DNA from: Comamonadaceae bacterium
Lineage (GTDB): Bacteria; Pseudomonadota; Gammaproteobacteria; Burkholderiales; Burkholderiaceae_C
Reading direction: 5' to 3'
Assembly: GCA_947373185.1 (NCBI GenBank)
Contig: CANBWP010000023.1
Location: forward strand, 1 to 38,810
DNA: 38,810 nt
The translations under genes were made by a program, and so were the position numbers. Positions within the stretch are counted from its first letter, which is position 1, and the number at the start of each line of letters is the position of its first letter. Shown here one piece after another: positions 32,692-38,810 of this stretch. The notes beneath the pieces are model-generated. The model was not told the DNA's origin and did not search any database. It saw only the letters and a program-made list of their open reading frames with translations.

Positions 32692-33225
32692 TTATTCAAG
32701 CTTGTCCAGGCGTGCACGCAACTGGTCATTCTCGATTTTGATGTTGATGACGCGAGCCGGAAAGTCCATTTCGGGCTCGGCCGCATAGACCTCTGCAGCT
32801 TCTTGGGGCGCAGGTTTTTCAGCGGTACTGTCTACAGCATCGGCACCAGATGCCTTGACTTGAGTTTTCAGAATGCTGTCAAGCTGGCTGACATCAACTG
32901 TTTTGCGAACTGGGGCGGGGATGGCGGCCGTTTTTTCTTGCGCAACAAAACGATCCGGCATTTCTGCAGCGCTCTGATAACCTTTGAAATCAGGGTCCTG
33001 AACGTTGACACTGTGGGTGTCGTCTGCAGATTTGCTGACACCACCGTCCATGACCAGGTGCTCCACCGGATGCGCATCGGCGTCAGCCATGACTTTGCGA
33101 ACGGAGGGCTCCATCGCCTCGCCTTTTTTGCCGACAGCCACGTTGGTGCCTTCGGGCATGCTGACCGTGTGCGGGCGATCCGTCTTGATGATCAAGGGCT
33201 CGTCTGGATGTGGATGTTCACTCAT
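32692..33225 (-). CDS. Unrecognised acidic soluble protein after flhB
   Basis: This 177-residue protein matches no family that I can name. It has no signal peptide or membrane helix. It starts MSEHPHPDEPLIIKTDRPHT, is rich in Asp/Glu/Ala/Val with a disordered appearance, and ends in a short coiled coil (VINIKIENDQLRARLDKLE). It lies 21 bases after flhB and 11 before the membrane coiled-coil gene, so the two are probably co-translated and may interact through their coiled coils. Confidence 0.7.
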   Translation of the reverse strand: MSEHPHPDEPLIIKTDRPHTVSMPEGTNVAVGKKGEAMEPSVRKVMADADAHPVEHLVMDGGVSKSADDTHSVNVQDPDFKGYQSAAEMPDRFVAQEKTAAIPAPVRKTVDVSQLDSILKTQVKASGADAVDSTAEKPAPQEAAEVYAAEPEMDFPARVINIKIENDQLRARLDKLE

Positions 33226-33246
33226 AATTTTCCTGACTTATTGGGT

Positions 33247-34398
33247 TCATTGACGGGGCATCAATTGACCGTTGGTGTCGTACATCATCGATGCAGGCAC
33301 TTTGGGGTGTGGTTTGGGCATGGGCGGTACCCCAGGTCGGACATCGGCCAAGCTAAAGACATACGCAATGACTTGCGCCACCGCCAAGTACAAAGACTCT
33401 GGCACCGGATGGTCCACCTCGGTGCTGAAATACAGCGCACGCGCAAGCGGAGGGGCTGCAAACATTTCAACGCCATGCAGTTTGGCTTCTTCCCGAATGC
33501 GCGCGGCCATGTGGTCAGAGCCTTTGGCCAACAAAACTGGCGCACCATCGCCTGTGGGGTCGTATGACAAAGCCACGGCAAAGTGTTCAGGATTGGTAAT
33601 GACCACATCGGCGTCTTTGACTTTTTGAATCATGCGGTTGTTGGCCATTTCGCGTTGACGTCGGCGAATTTGCTGCTTCACCTCTGGACGGCCTTCCATG
33701 TCCTTCATTTCATCCTTGACCTCTTGCTTGGTCATGCGCATGCGCTTCATGAAAGCGTAGCGTTGGTAGGGCGCGTCAATGAGGGCGATGACCAAGAGAC
33801 TGAGTGACAGCCACAAAGCCGACTCGCCAATCATCCAACCGGCAGACACCAAAGCGGGTTCAACGGCCATTTGGCCCAGTTGCATCATCTTGTCCATTTG
33901 CCGGCTGACCAAGGCCCACAAAACCGTGGCCACCAATGAGAATTTCAAAATGGATTTGATCAATTCAATGGCGGCGCGCGCGCCAAACATGCGGCCCATG
34001 CCGGACATCAAGCTCAGTTTGCCAAAGTTAGGCAAGATGCTTTTGAGTGAAAACAAATAGCCGCCTGTGGCACCACTGGACAAAATGGCCAGGATGGCGG
34101 TGACCATGAGAATGGGCACGATGAGCAAAAAGCTTTCGCCCAGATGGTGCGCAAAGGTGGTCACCATCAAGTCGGGGTTGTCCAAGGTCTTGCGATCGAA
34201 TTTGAAACCGGACGCAAAAATCTCCGCCACTTGCTTCATCCAATAGCCGCCCATCATGAACATGACCAAGACGGCGCCAATGGTGACCGCGGCTGCGGGC
34301 AATTCAACCGAGCGCGCCACTTGGCCTTCTTCGCGGGCGTTTCGAAGCTTTCGGGCCGTCGGCTCTTCGGTTTGCTCTGCGCTGGAATTTTCAGCCAT
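33247..34398 (-). CDS. flhB: Flagellar export gate / substrate switch protein FlhB
   Basis: FlhB is an inner membrane export-gate protein that self-cleaves to switch from hook to filament substrates. The 383 residues start AENSSAEQTEEPTARKLRNA, followed by four membrane helices. The cytoplasmic domain contains VKDADVVITNPEHFAVALSY. The usual NPTH is NPEH here, with N269-P270 intact (codons AAT CCT GAA CAC), so cleavage between N and P is still possible. The conserved RIREEAKLHGVEMF and VPESLYLAVAQVIAYV segments follow. It lies 12 bases after fliR. Confidence 0.95.
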   Translation of the reverse strand: MAENSSAEQTEEPTARKLRNAREEGQVARSVELPAAAVTIGAVLVMFMMGGYWMKQVAEIFASGFKFDRKTLDNPDLMVTTFAHHLGESFLLIVPILMVTAILAILSSGATGGYLFSLKSILPNFGKLSLMSGMGRMFGARAAIELIKSILKFSLVATVLWALVSRQMDKMMQLGQMAVEPALVSAGWMIGESALWLSLSLLVIALIDAPYQRYAFMKRMRMTKQEVKDEMKDMEGRPEVKQQIRRRQREMANNRMIQKVKDADVVITNPEHFAVALSYDPTGDGAPVLLAKGSDHMAARIREEAKLHGVEMFAAPPLARALYFSTEVDHPVPESLYLAVAQVIAYVFSLADVRPGVPPMPKPHPKVPASMMYDTNGQLMPRQ

Positions 34399-34410
34399 GC
34401 GTCACATCCT

Positions 34411-35181
34411 TCAGGTCAAGCCGACCAGGGCGCGGACTTGGAAAAACCCCTGCATCCAAAGCCATTGAATGCGCGCGCCGATGTTGGGCAAAGCCATGAT
34501 CAGCACAGCGAAACCAGCAAACACCATGGCGGGAAAGCCCACAGAGAAAATGTTCAAACTGGGGGCTGCACGTGTGGCAACGCCCAAGCCAATGTTGATG
34601 AACAGCAGGGCCACCATGACGGGCAGCGCTGTGAGCAGGGCGCCCATGAACAACATCGAGCTCCAAGCGATCACATGCTTCATGGCCACGGTGCTCATGA
34701 GGTTGCTGCCAATGGGCAAGCTGTTAAAGCTTTCCACCACCAAACTCAAAAGCAAGGCATGACCGCCCATGCCGACAAAAATCAAAGTGCCCATGACCAG
34801 CAAAAATTGCGAGATGACTGGCACGTTGCCCATGTTGGGATCGATCATGGTGGCCATCGACAAACCAATGGCATTGGCAATCGATTGGCCCGCAACCACG
34901 ATGGCGGCAGTCACAACCTGCAGCATCAAGCCCATGAGCATGCCAATCATGAGTTGGTTGCAAATTTCCATCAAGCCGCTGGGCGAGAGCGGGTCAATTT
35001 GCGGCCAATCGTGCAAGGGGTAAACCAGCCATGTCAGGGCCATGGCCAAGACAATGCGCACGCGCAAGTTGAGGGCTTTCAGAGAAAAAATAGGTGCGGC
35101 CACGAGCAAGGCCGAAATTCGCAGCATCGGCCAAAGGAGCCCATAAAAGCGCTCCATCAGTTCGGTGACTGCGATGTCCAT
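34411..35181 (-). CDS. fliR: Flagellar export gate protein FliR
   Basis: FliR forms the export gate with FliP and FliQ. The 256-residue polytopic membrane protein begins MDIAVTELMERFYGLLWPML and has RISALLVAAPIFSLKALNLR, MLMGLMLQVVTAAIVVAGQS and the MIDPNMG motif. Its ATG shares one base with the fliQ stop (TGATG), which indicates translational coupling. Confidence 0.95.
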   Translation of the reverse strand: MDIAVTELMERFYGLLWPMLRISALLVAAPIFSLKALNLRVRIVLAMALTWLVYPLHDWPQIDPLSPSGLMEICNQLMIGMLMGLMLQVVTAAIVVAGQSIANAIGLSMATMIDPNMGNVPVISQFLLVMGTLIFVGMGGHALLLSLVVESFNSLPIGSNLMSTVAMKHVIAWSSMLFMGALLTALPVMVALLFINIGLGVATRAAPSLNIFSVGFPAMVFAGFAVLIMALPNIGARIQWLWMQGFFQVRALVGLT

Positions 35182-35450
35182 CAGGTGAACAATCCGGGAA
35201 TGCGCTGAAACACACTGCGCATGTAATCGACCAAAGTGGTCAATTGCCAGCCGCCCACCACCGCCAAGGTGATGGCCAGTGCGGCCAACTTAGGAATAAA
35301 GCTCAAAGTGGCTTCATTGATGGAGGTGGCGGCCTGCAAAATGCCAATGGCCAGGCCAACAAACAAAGCCACTCCCAAGAGCGGGGCGGAAATCAAGACG
35401 GTCATCCAAAGCGCTTGACGACCTAAGTCAACAACGGTAGCGGTGTCCAT
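35181..35450 (-). CDS. fliQ: Flagellar export gate protein FliQ
   Basis: FliQ is an 89-residue protein with two membrane helices in the FliPQR export gate. The sequence has VVDLGRQALWMTVLISAPLL, FVGLAIGILQAATSINEATL and FIPKLAALAITLAVVGGW. The length is typical. It is coupled to fliR and lies 15 bases after fliP. Confidence 0.95.
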   Translation of the reverse strand: MDTATVVDLGRQALWMTVLISAPLLGVALFVGLAIGILQAATSINEATLSFIPKLAALAITLAVVGGWQLTTLVDYMRSVFQRIPGLFT

Positions 35451-35465
35451 GAATTGTTCTCCGAA

Positions 35466-36233
35466 TTAAGTGGCAAAGCTGGCGGCCAATGAGCCCAGAA
35501 TCAAGCTCCAACCGTCGACCAACACAAACAACATGAGTTTGAAGGGCATCGAAATCATCATGGGTGACAACATCATCATGCCCATGGACATCAACACGCT
35601 GGCCACAATCAGGTCAATGACGACGAAGGGGATGTAGATCAAAAAGCCAATGGTGAAGGCGCTTTTCAACTCAGAGGTGATAAACGCTGGCACCAAGGTT
35701 GAGAAGGGCACCGCCGCGGCATTGGCGGGCTCACCTTTGTTGGCCATTTGCATGAAGAGGCCAATGTCGTCTTCGCGTGTTTGCTTCATCATGAAGGTGC
35801 GAATGGGCTCTTCTGCGGCGGCCAAGGCCTTGTCAAAGGCCATGCCTTTTTGCATGTAAGGCACCAAGGCATTGGTGTACACGTCGTTCAAGACGGGCGA
35901 CATGATGAACAACGTCAAGAAAAGCGACAGCCCCACCAGCACCGTGTTGGGCGGTGTTTGGCCGGTGCCCAAGGCTTGGCGCAGAATCGACAGCACAATG
36001 ATGATGCGCACAAAGGCTGTCATCATGAGCAAAAAAGAGGGCAGCAGCGTGAGCGATGTCATCAAGGCCAACAACTGCAGCGACAAGCTGTATTGCTGTT
36101 GACCTTTGGGGCCGCCCGTGACATTCAGCATGGGAATGCCTTGCGCAGAAGAGACCACTGGAAATGCCAAAAAGGTCAGCGCAATGATGACGCTGGCCAA
36201 GATAAAAGGTTGTTTGAGTAATTTACGCAACAT
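35466..36233 (-). CDS. fliP: Flagellar export gate protein FliP
   Basis: FliP forms the core of the export gate. With the ATG at 36233 it has 255 residues, begins MLRKLLKQPFILASVIIALT with a cleavable signal (SSAQ), and the start is preceded by CGGAG. A start 18 codons further upstream has no ribosome site. The signature regions LLALMTSLTLLPSFLLMMTA, RIIIVLSILRQALGTGQTPP and FVVIDLIVASVLMSMGMMML are present. It overlaps the fliO stop by 11 bases. Confidence 0.95.
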   Translation of the reverse strand: MLRKLLKQPFILASVIIALTFLAFPVVSSAQGIPMLNVTGGPKGQQQYSLSLQLLALMTSLTLLPSFLLMMTAFVRIIIVLSILRQALGTGQTPPNTVLVGLSLFLTLFIMSPVLNDVYTNALVPYMQKGMAFDKALAAAEEPIRTFMMKQTREDDIGLFMQMANKGEPANAAAVPFSTLVPAFITSELKSAFTIGFLIYIPFVVIDLIVASVLMSMGMMMLSPMMISMPFKLMLFVLVDGWSLILGSLAASFAT

Positions 36234-36558
36234 GCGTGTCTCCGTGAGCGGATAGGGTTGCATCAAGGCTTGGGGGCGTTGCGACACTGTTGCGCTCAGG
36301 CCATTGGGCCAAGGCGGTCATTTGGGTGGGCGTGATGCCCACCAGCACTTCGTGTTCGCCGACACGCAGCAGCGCAAATTTTTGACGGGGCCCGACACTC
36401 ATCGACTCGATGATTTGCATGCGTCGGCCTGTGTTTTGTGTGTTCATGCGCGACTGCAGTTTGCGCAGCGCCCACAGCAATGCGGCCATCAGGGCCAGCA
36501 CCAAGGCAAAACTGCCGATCATGCGAAACAAGTCGGCGCTTGCGAATCCGGGGGCCAT
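36223..36558 (-). CDS. fliO: Flagellar export assembly protein FliO
   Basis: FliO is a small single-pass membrane protein that helps FliP assemble. The 111 residues have a membrane helix at about 10-30 (MIGSFALVLALMAALLWALR), then the conserved cytoplasmic segment RRMQIIESMSVGPRQKFALL and RVGEHEVLVGITPTQMTAL. It is in the expected position between fliN and fliP. Confidence 0.92.
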   Translation of the reverse strand: MAPGFASADLFRMIGSFALVLALMAALLWALRKLQSRMNTQNTGRRMQIIESMSVGPRQKFALLRVGEHEVLVGITPTQMTALAQWPERNSVATPPSLDATLSAHGDTHVA

Positions 36559-36592
36559 GGTGTCTGCTTTCGTGTTGCGAGAATGCGCTCGT

Positions 36593-36901
36593 TCAGAGGT
36601 TTTTCATGCGTTCGGAGGCGGGGGCCACGCGCGTGAGGCGAACGCCATAGCGGTCGTTGACCAGCACAATTTCACCTTGCGCCACCACGGTGTTGTTGAC
36701 CAACAAATCGAGGGGTTCGCCGGCAATCCGGTCGAGTTCCACCACGCTGCCTTGGGTCAGGCGCATGAGGTCGCGAATTTTGATCATGGCGCGGCCCACT
36801 TCAATGGACAAAGTCACGCTGATGTTTTGCAAGACTTCAGGATTGATTTGGCGCTGAGCCGCTTCATTCGCGATGGCGGTTTCGGTGGAGGTATCGGTCA
36901 T
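36593..36901 (-). CDS. fliN: Flagellar C-ring switch protein FliN
   Basis: FliN forms the lower C-ring with FliM and takes part in switching and export. The protein from the ATG at 36901 has 102 residues (MTDTSTETAIANEAAQRQIN) and is preceded by AGGAAAAAG. The earlier ATG at 36940 would run into fliM. The SpoA-type domain reads LQNISVTLSIEVGRAMIKIR, VVELDRIAGEPLDLLVNNTV and GEIVLVNDRYGVRLTRV. It lies 17 bases after fliM. Confidence 0.95.
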   Translation of the reverse strand: MTDTSTETAIANEAAQRQINPEVLQNISVTLSIEVGRAMIKIRDLMRLTQGSVVELDRIAGEPLDLLVNNTVVAQGEIVLVNDRYGVRLTRVAPASERMKNL

Positions 36902-36918
36902 GTCTTTTTCCTGAAAAT

Positions 36919-37908
36919 TTATTGCATACCGGGAATACAAGCCCGTTCTATTTGCACGGCAGTTTGAGCGCCAATGGTGCCCACTTGGACATCAAATGCG
37001 GGCAAGCCGTTGACCAGCAAGCGCGCCAATTCGGGCTTCTTGAAGAACAGCACATCGCCTTCTTTCATGGCTTCGATTTCGCCAAAAGAAGACTCAATGC
37101 TACCCAGTAACACGCGAGCTTCCAAGCTGGCGCTGTCAACCGCCTCCTCAAGTTCCACTCGCCACTGTTTGTCGGACTCGTCGTTGCCATCACCCGATTG
37201 AACGCGGCTACGTAAGAGTTCGCGAATCGGTTTGAGCGAGGCATAAGGGTAGACCAAGTCAATGAAGCCTTGGGCGTCCATGTTGCCTTCGGCTTCGAAA
37301 CGGGTCAAGATGACCAAATCGTTTTCGTCGGCAATTTGCGCAAACTGGGGGTTGATTTCGGAGCTGACCAATTCAAACTCAACGGGCAGCACGGCGGACC
37401 ATGCATCGGTCAAGGATTTGAAAAAGACTTCCAAAATCATGTTGATGATGCGGGACTCTGTCGGTGTGAACAAGCGGCCAGGTGGCAAATTGCCAACGCC
37501 TTTGCCAAAGCCGCCAAAGAAACTGTCGAGTGAACTGAACACCACCGTGGGGTCAATCACCACAATGGAGTTGCCACGCAAGGGGTTCATGCGAACCACA
37601 TTGACCGACAAAGGCGCTTTCAAGCTTTTGAGGTAATCGCCAAAGCGAACGATTTCAACTTGGTTCGGATTGACCTTGGGGCTGGTGCGAAGCATTTCGA
37701 CCAAGCCCAAACGGAAGGTGCGAATGAAGCGCTCGTTGATCATGTCGATCGAGGTGATGTTCACCCCCAAGCTGCTGTCCTCGCTGGCCAGGTCGTGTTT
37801 CTTCACCCGTGCGGTGGTGTTGAAACCAGTGTCGACTGGAATCGAACCATCCATCACGCCTTCTGCCAAAGCAGAGAGTTCGTCGGGTGTTAATAAAGAA
37901 GTGGCCAT
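36919..37908 (-). CDS. fliM: Flagellar motor switch protein FliM
   Basis: FliM is the C-ring protein that binds CheY-P. The 329 residues contain the FliM core (SIDMINERFIRTFRLGLVEM, VVRMNPLRGNSIVVIDPTVV, FFGGFGKGVGNLPPGRLFTP) and a C-terminal SpoA domain (VLLGSIESSFGEIEAMKEGD). The N-terminal CheY-binding peptide, usually LSQxEIDALL, reads LLTPDELSALAEG here, so it is similar but altered. It lies 47 bases after fliL. Confidence 0.95.
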   Translation of the reverse strand: MATSLLTPDELSALAEGVMDGSIPVDTGFNTTARVKKHDLASEDSSLGVNITSIDMINERFIRTFRLGLVEMLRTSPKVNPNQVEIVRFGDYLKSLKAPLSVNVVRMNPLRGNSIVVIDPTVVFSSLDSFFGGFGKGVGNLPPGRLFTPTESRIINMILEVFFKSLTDAWSAVLPVEFELVSSEINPQFAQIADENDLVILTRFEAEGNMDAQGFIDLVYPYASLKPIRELLRSRVQSGDGNDESDKQWRVELEEAVDSASLEARVLLGSIESSFGEIEAMKEGDVLFFKKPELARLLVNGLPAFDVQVGTIGAQTAVQIERACIPGMQ

Positions 37909-37955
37909 GAAACTCTAACAATCCAAATAAAGCGGTGTCTTCAATGTCAGTGGGT

Positions 37956-38561
37956 TTATTGCACGATGAAGTTCGTGAAATGAACTTCTTCGATGCCGCC
38001 AAAATCTTCGTACTTTTCCAGCAGGGTGTTGATACTGTCACGAATCTTGGCGGCCAAATCTTTGCGGAAATCGGGTTTCACCAAATCAGCGTCGGTGGTC
38101 AATCGCATGACATCCATCACGGCTGAGCGGATGGCAAAGTCGTGTTTCTTGACGTTTTCAAAGACGCGATCGTCGTAATGCGTCATGACAGCAATTTGCA
38201 CGGACATGACTTTTTTAGAGCCACTCACGTTGACCAAGAACTCACGCTCGATCTGCATGTAGGTGTACTCAAAGCGAGTGAGTTCGGGTGAATCTTTGGC
38301 TTTCTTGGAAGGTTTGCCATCGCCTTTTTTGTCGCCATGGCCGTCCCCGTGTCCACCACCATGGCCATCGGCTGCTTCTGCCGCAGCTTCAGGATCAACA
38401 GGGGGTTTGGGGTTGAAGTAGCCTGTGAAAAACAAGGTTCCCAGCACGATGCCCACGATGAGCACGATCAAGCCCACCACACCGCCAATGATCAGGACGA
38501 TCGGTTTCTTCTTTTTCGGCTCTTCCGCGACGACTTCTTCTTCTGGAGCTGCTGTGGCCAT
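37956..38561 (-). CDS. fliL: Flagellar basal body-associated protein FliL
   Basis: FliL is an inner membrane protein around the stator that affects motor torque. The 201 residues have a cytoplasmic Glu/Lys-rich start, one membrane helix (about 20-47, VLIIGGVVGLIVLIVGIVLG) and a periplasmic stomatin-like domain (YTYMQIEREFLVNVSGSKKV ... GGIEEVHFTNFIVQ). An insert rich in His and Gly follows the helix (DGHGGGHGDGHGDKKGDG, about 65-82), which is unusual. It is the first gene of the fliL-M-N-O-P-Q-R-flhB series. Confidence 0.93.
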   Translation of the reverse strand: MATAAPEEEVVAEEPKKKKPIVLIIGGVVGLIVLIVGIVLGTLFFTGYFNPKPPVDPEAAAEAADGHGGGHGDGHGDKKGDGKPSKKAKDSPELTRFEYTYMQIEREFLVNVSGSKKVMSVQIAVMTHYDDRVFENVKKHDFAIRSAVMDVMRLTTDADLVKPDFRKDLAAKIRDSINTLLEKYEDFGGIEEVHFTNFIVQ

Positions 38562-38586
38562 AGGTCACCTCTATATAAACAAGTTC

Positions 38587-38605
38587 ACTCTGTATTTCAC
38601 AGAGT
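38587..38605 (-). repeat. Perfect 7-bp hairpin between fliK and fliL
   Basis: ACTCTGT-ATTTC-ACAGAGT lies in the 57-base gap between the fliK stop and the fliL ATG, ending 26 bases upstream of fliL. It has no T tract. It could be a weak attenuator or an mRNA processing element. Confidence 0.4.
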
Positions 38606-38618
38606 TTCAATTAACTGA

Positions 38619-38810
38619 TCAAGCCAGTGTGTCCCAAGCATCGTTCGATCGGAGATCTTTGATGCGAGATTCAGTGGCTGCGACTTCCGTCACTGTGGCA
38701 TTGACTGTATTGTCAGAGCCGTTGTTTTGACGTGGTGTCGAGTTTCCGCCAGATCCACGCTGGTTTTCACTGTTCACCCAGACATTAGCAACTGTCATGC
38801 CTGATTGTGA
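38619..38810 (-). CDS. fliK: 3' end of a probable fliK (partial, runs off the window)
   Basis: A minus-strand frame open to the right edge reads SQSGMTVANVWVNSENQRGS, then a Gly/Asn/Gln-rich stretch and EVAATESRIKDLRSNDAWDT LA before TGA. The GMTVANVWVN segment followed by a polar tail resembles the extreme C-terminus of FliK, and fliK normally precedes fliL in this order. Only 63 codons are in the window, so the identity rests on that segment and position. It would be the canonical hook-length ruler, distinct from the FliK-like gene at 27220-28278. Confidence 0.65.
   Translation of the reverse strand, partial: SQSGMTVANVWVNSENQRGSGGNSTPRQNNGSDNTVNATVTEVAATESRIKDLRSNDAWDTLA

Noticed and set aside
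32455..33567. 370-codon plus-strand open frame opposite the unknown genes and flhB
   Set aside because: It has no family motif, crosses the gene boundaries of the opposite strand and has no ribosome site. The minus-strand frames fit the operon with short gaps.
34144..35208. 354-codon plus-strand open frame opposite fliR and flhB
   Set aside because: It is antisense to two strongly conserved export-gate genes. Its translation is rich in His, Gln and Gly, as expected for the opposite strand of membrane-protein codons.

Overview
The window is a large flagellar assembly locus, preceded on the left by an insertion sequence and a glycosyltransferase island. Gene content, gene order (fliLMNOPQR-flhB; flgBCDEFGHIJKL-fliD-flaG-fliC; flgA-flgM-flgN) and protein style suggest a motile betaproteobacterium, probably Burkholderiales and possibly Comamonadaceae-like. 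This placement is inferred from reading alone. Most genes lie on the minus strand.

Layout. 1-1326: an apparently intact IS3-family element of the IS2 type with an A6G frameshift site; its left terminus coincides with the first base of the window. 1463-7520: an AT-richer block with a methyltransferase, a possible glycosyltransferase, a small DxD glycosyltransferase and a giant 1113-residue multidomain glycosyltransferase, lying next to flagellin and therefore candidates for flagellin or surface glycosylation. 7652-16018: fliC, flaG, fliD, flgL, flgK and flgJ. 16068-23776: flgI back to flgB. 24086-26866: a LysM/transglycosylase-like protein divergent from flgA, then flgM and flgN. 26885-30432: a tight minus-strand operon of flgP, a flgT-like gene, a FimV/LysM-like exported protein, a second fliK-like gene and an FlhB C-domain protein (FlhX type). 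30636-31829: a sigma54 activator without an N-terminal sensor domain. 31775-38561: fliL-M-N-O-P-Q-R, flhB and two unrecognised genes at the operon end. The last 192 bases are the 3' end of a probable fliK.

Regulation can be partly read from the DNA. Sigma54-type elements (TGGCAC-N5-TTGC) lie before flgB, before flgJ, as a weaker match at flgA, and before the small glycosyltransferase. Four sigma28-type elements sharing TCAAG(T/C)T-N11-(G/A)(C/T)CGA precede fliC, flaG, flgM and flgP. This suggests that the sigma54 activator drives hook-basal-body genes, and that sigma28, held back by FlgM until the hook is finished, drives filament genes and the flgP operon.

The most unusual parts are the five-gene flgP operon, which combines outer ring-like proteins with second copies of the export-switch proteins; the rod-only FlgJ with a separate LysM/transglycosylase-like gene; the two unrecognised proteins after flhB; the insertion-bearing long FlgE and FlgK; and the giant glycosyltransferase.
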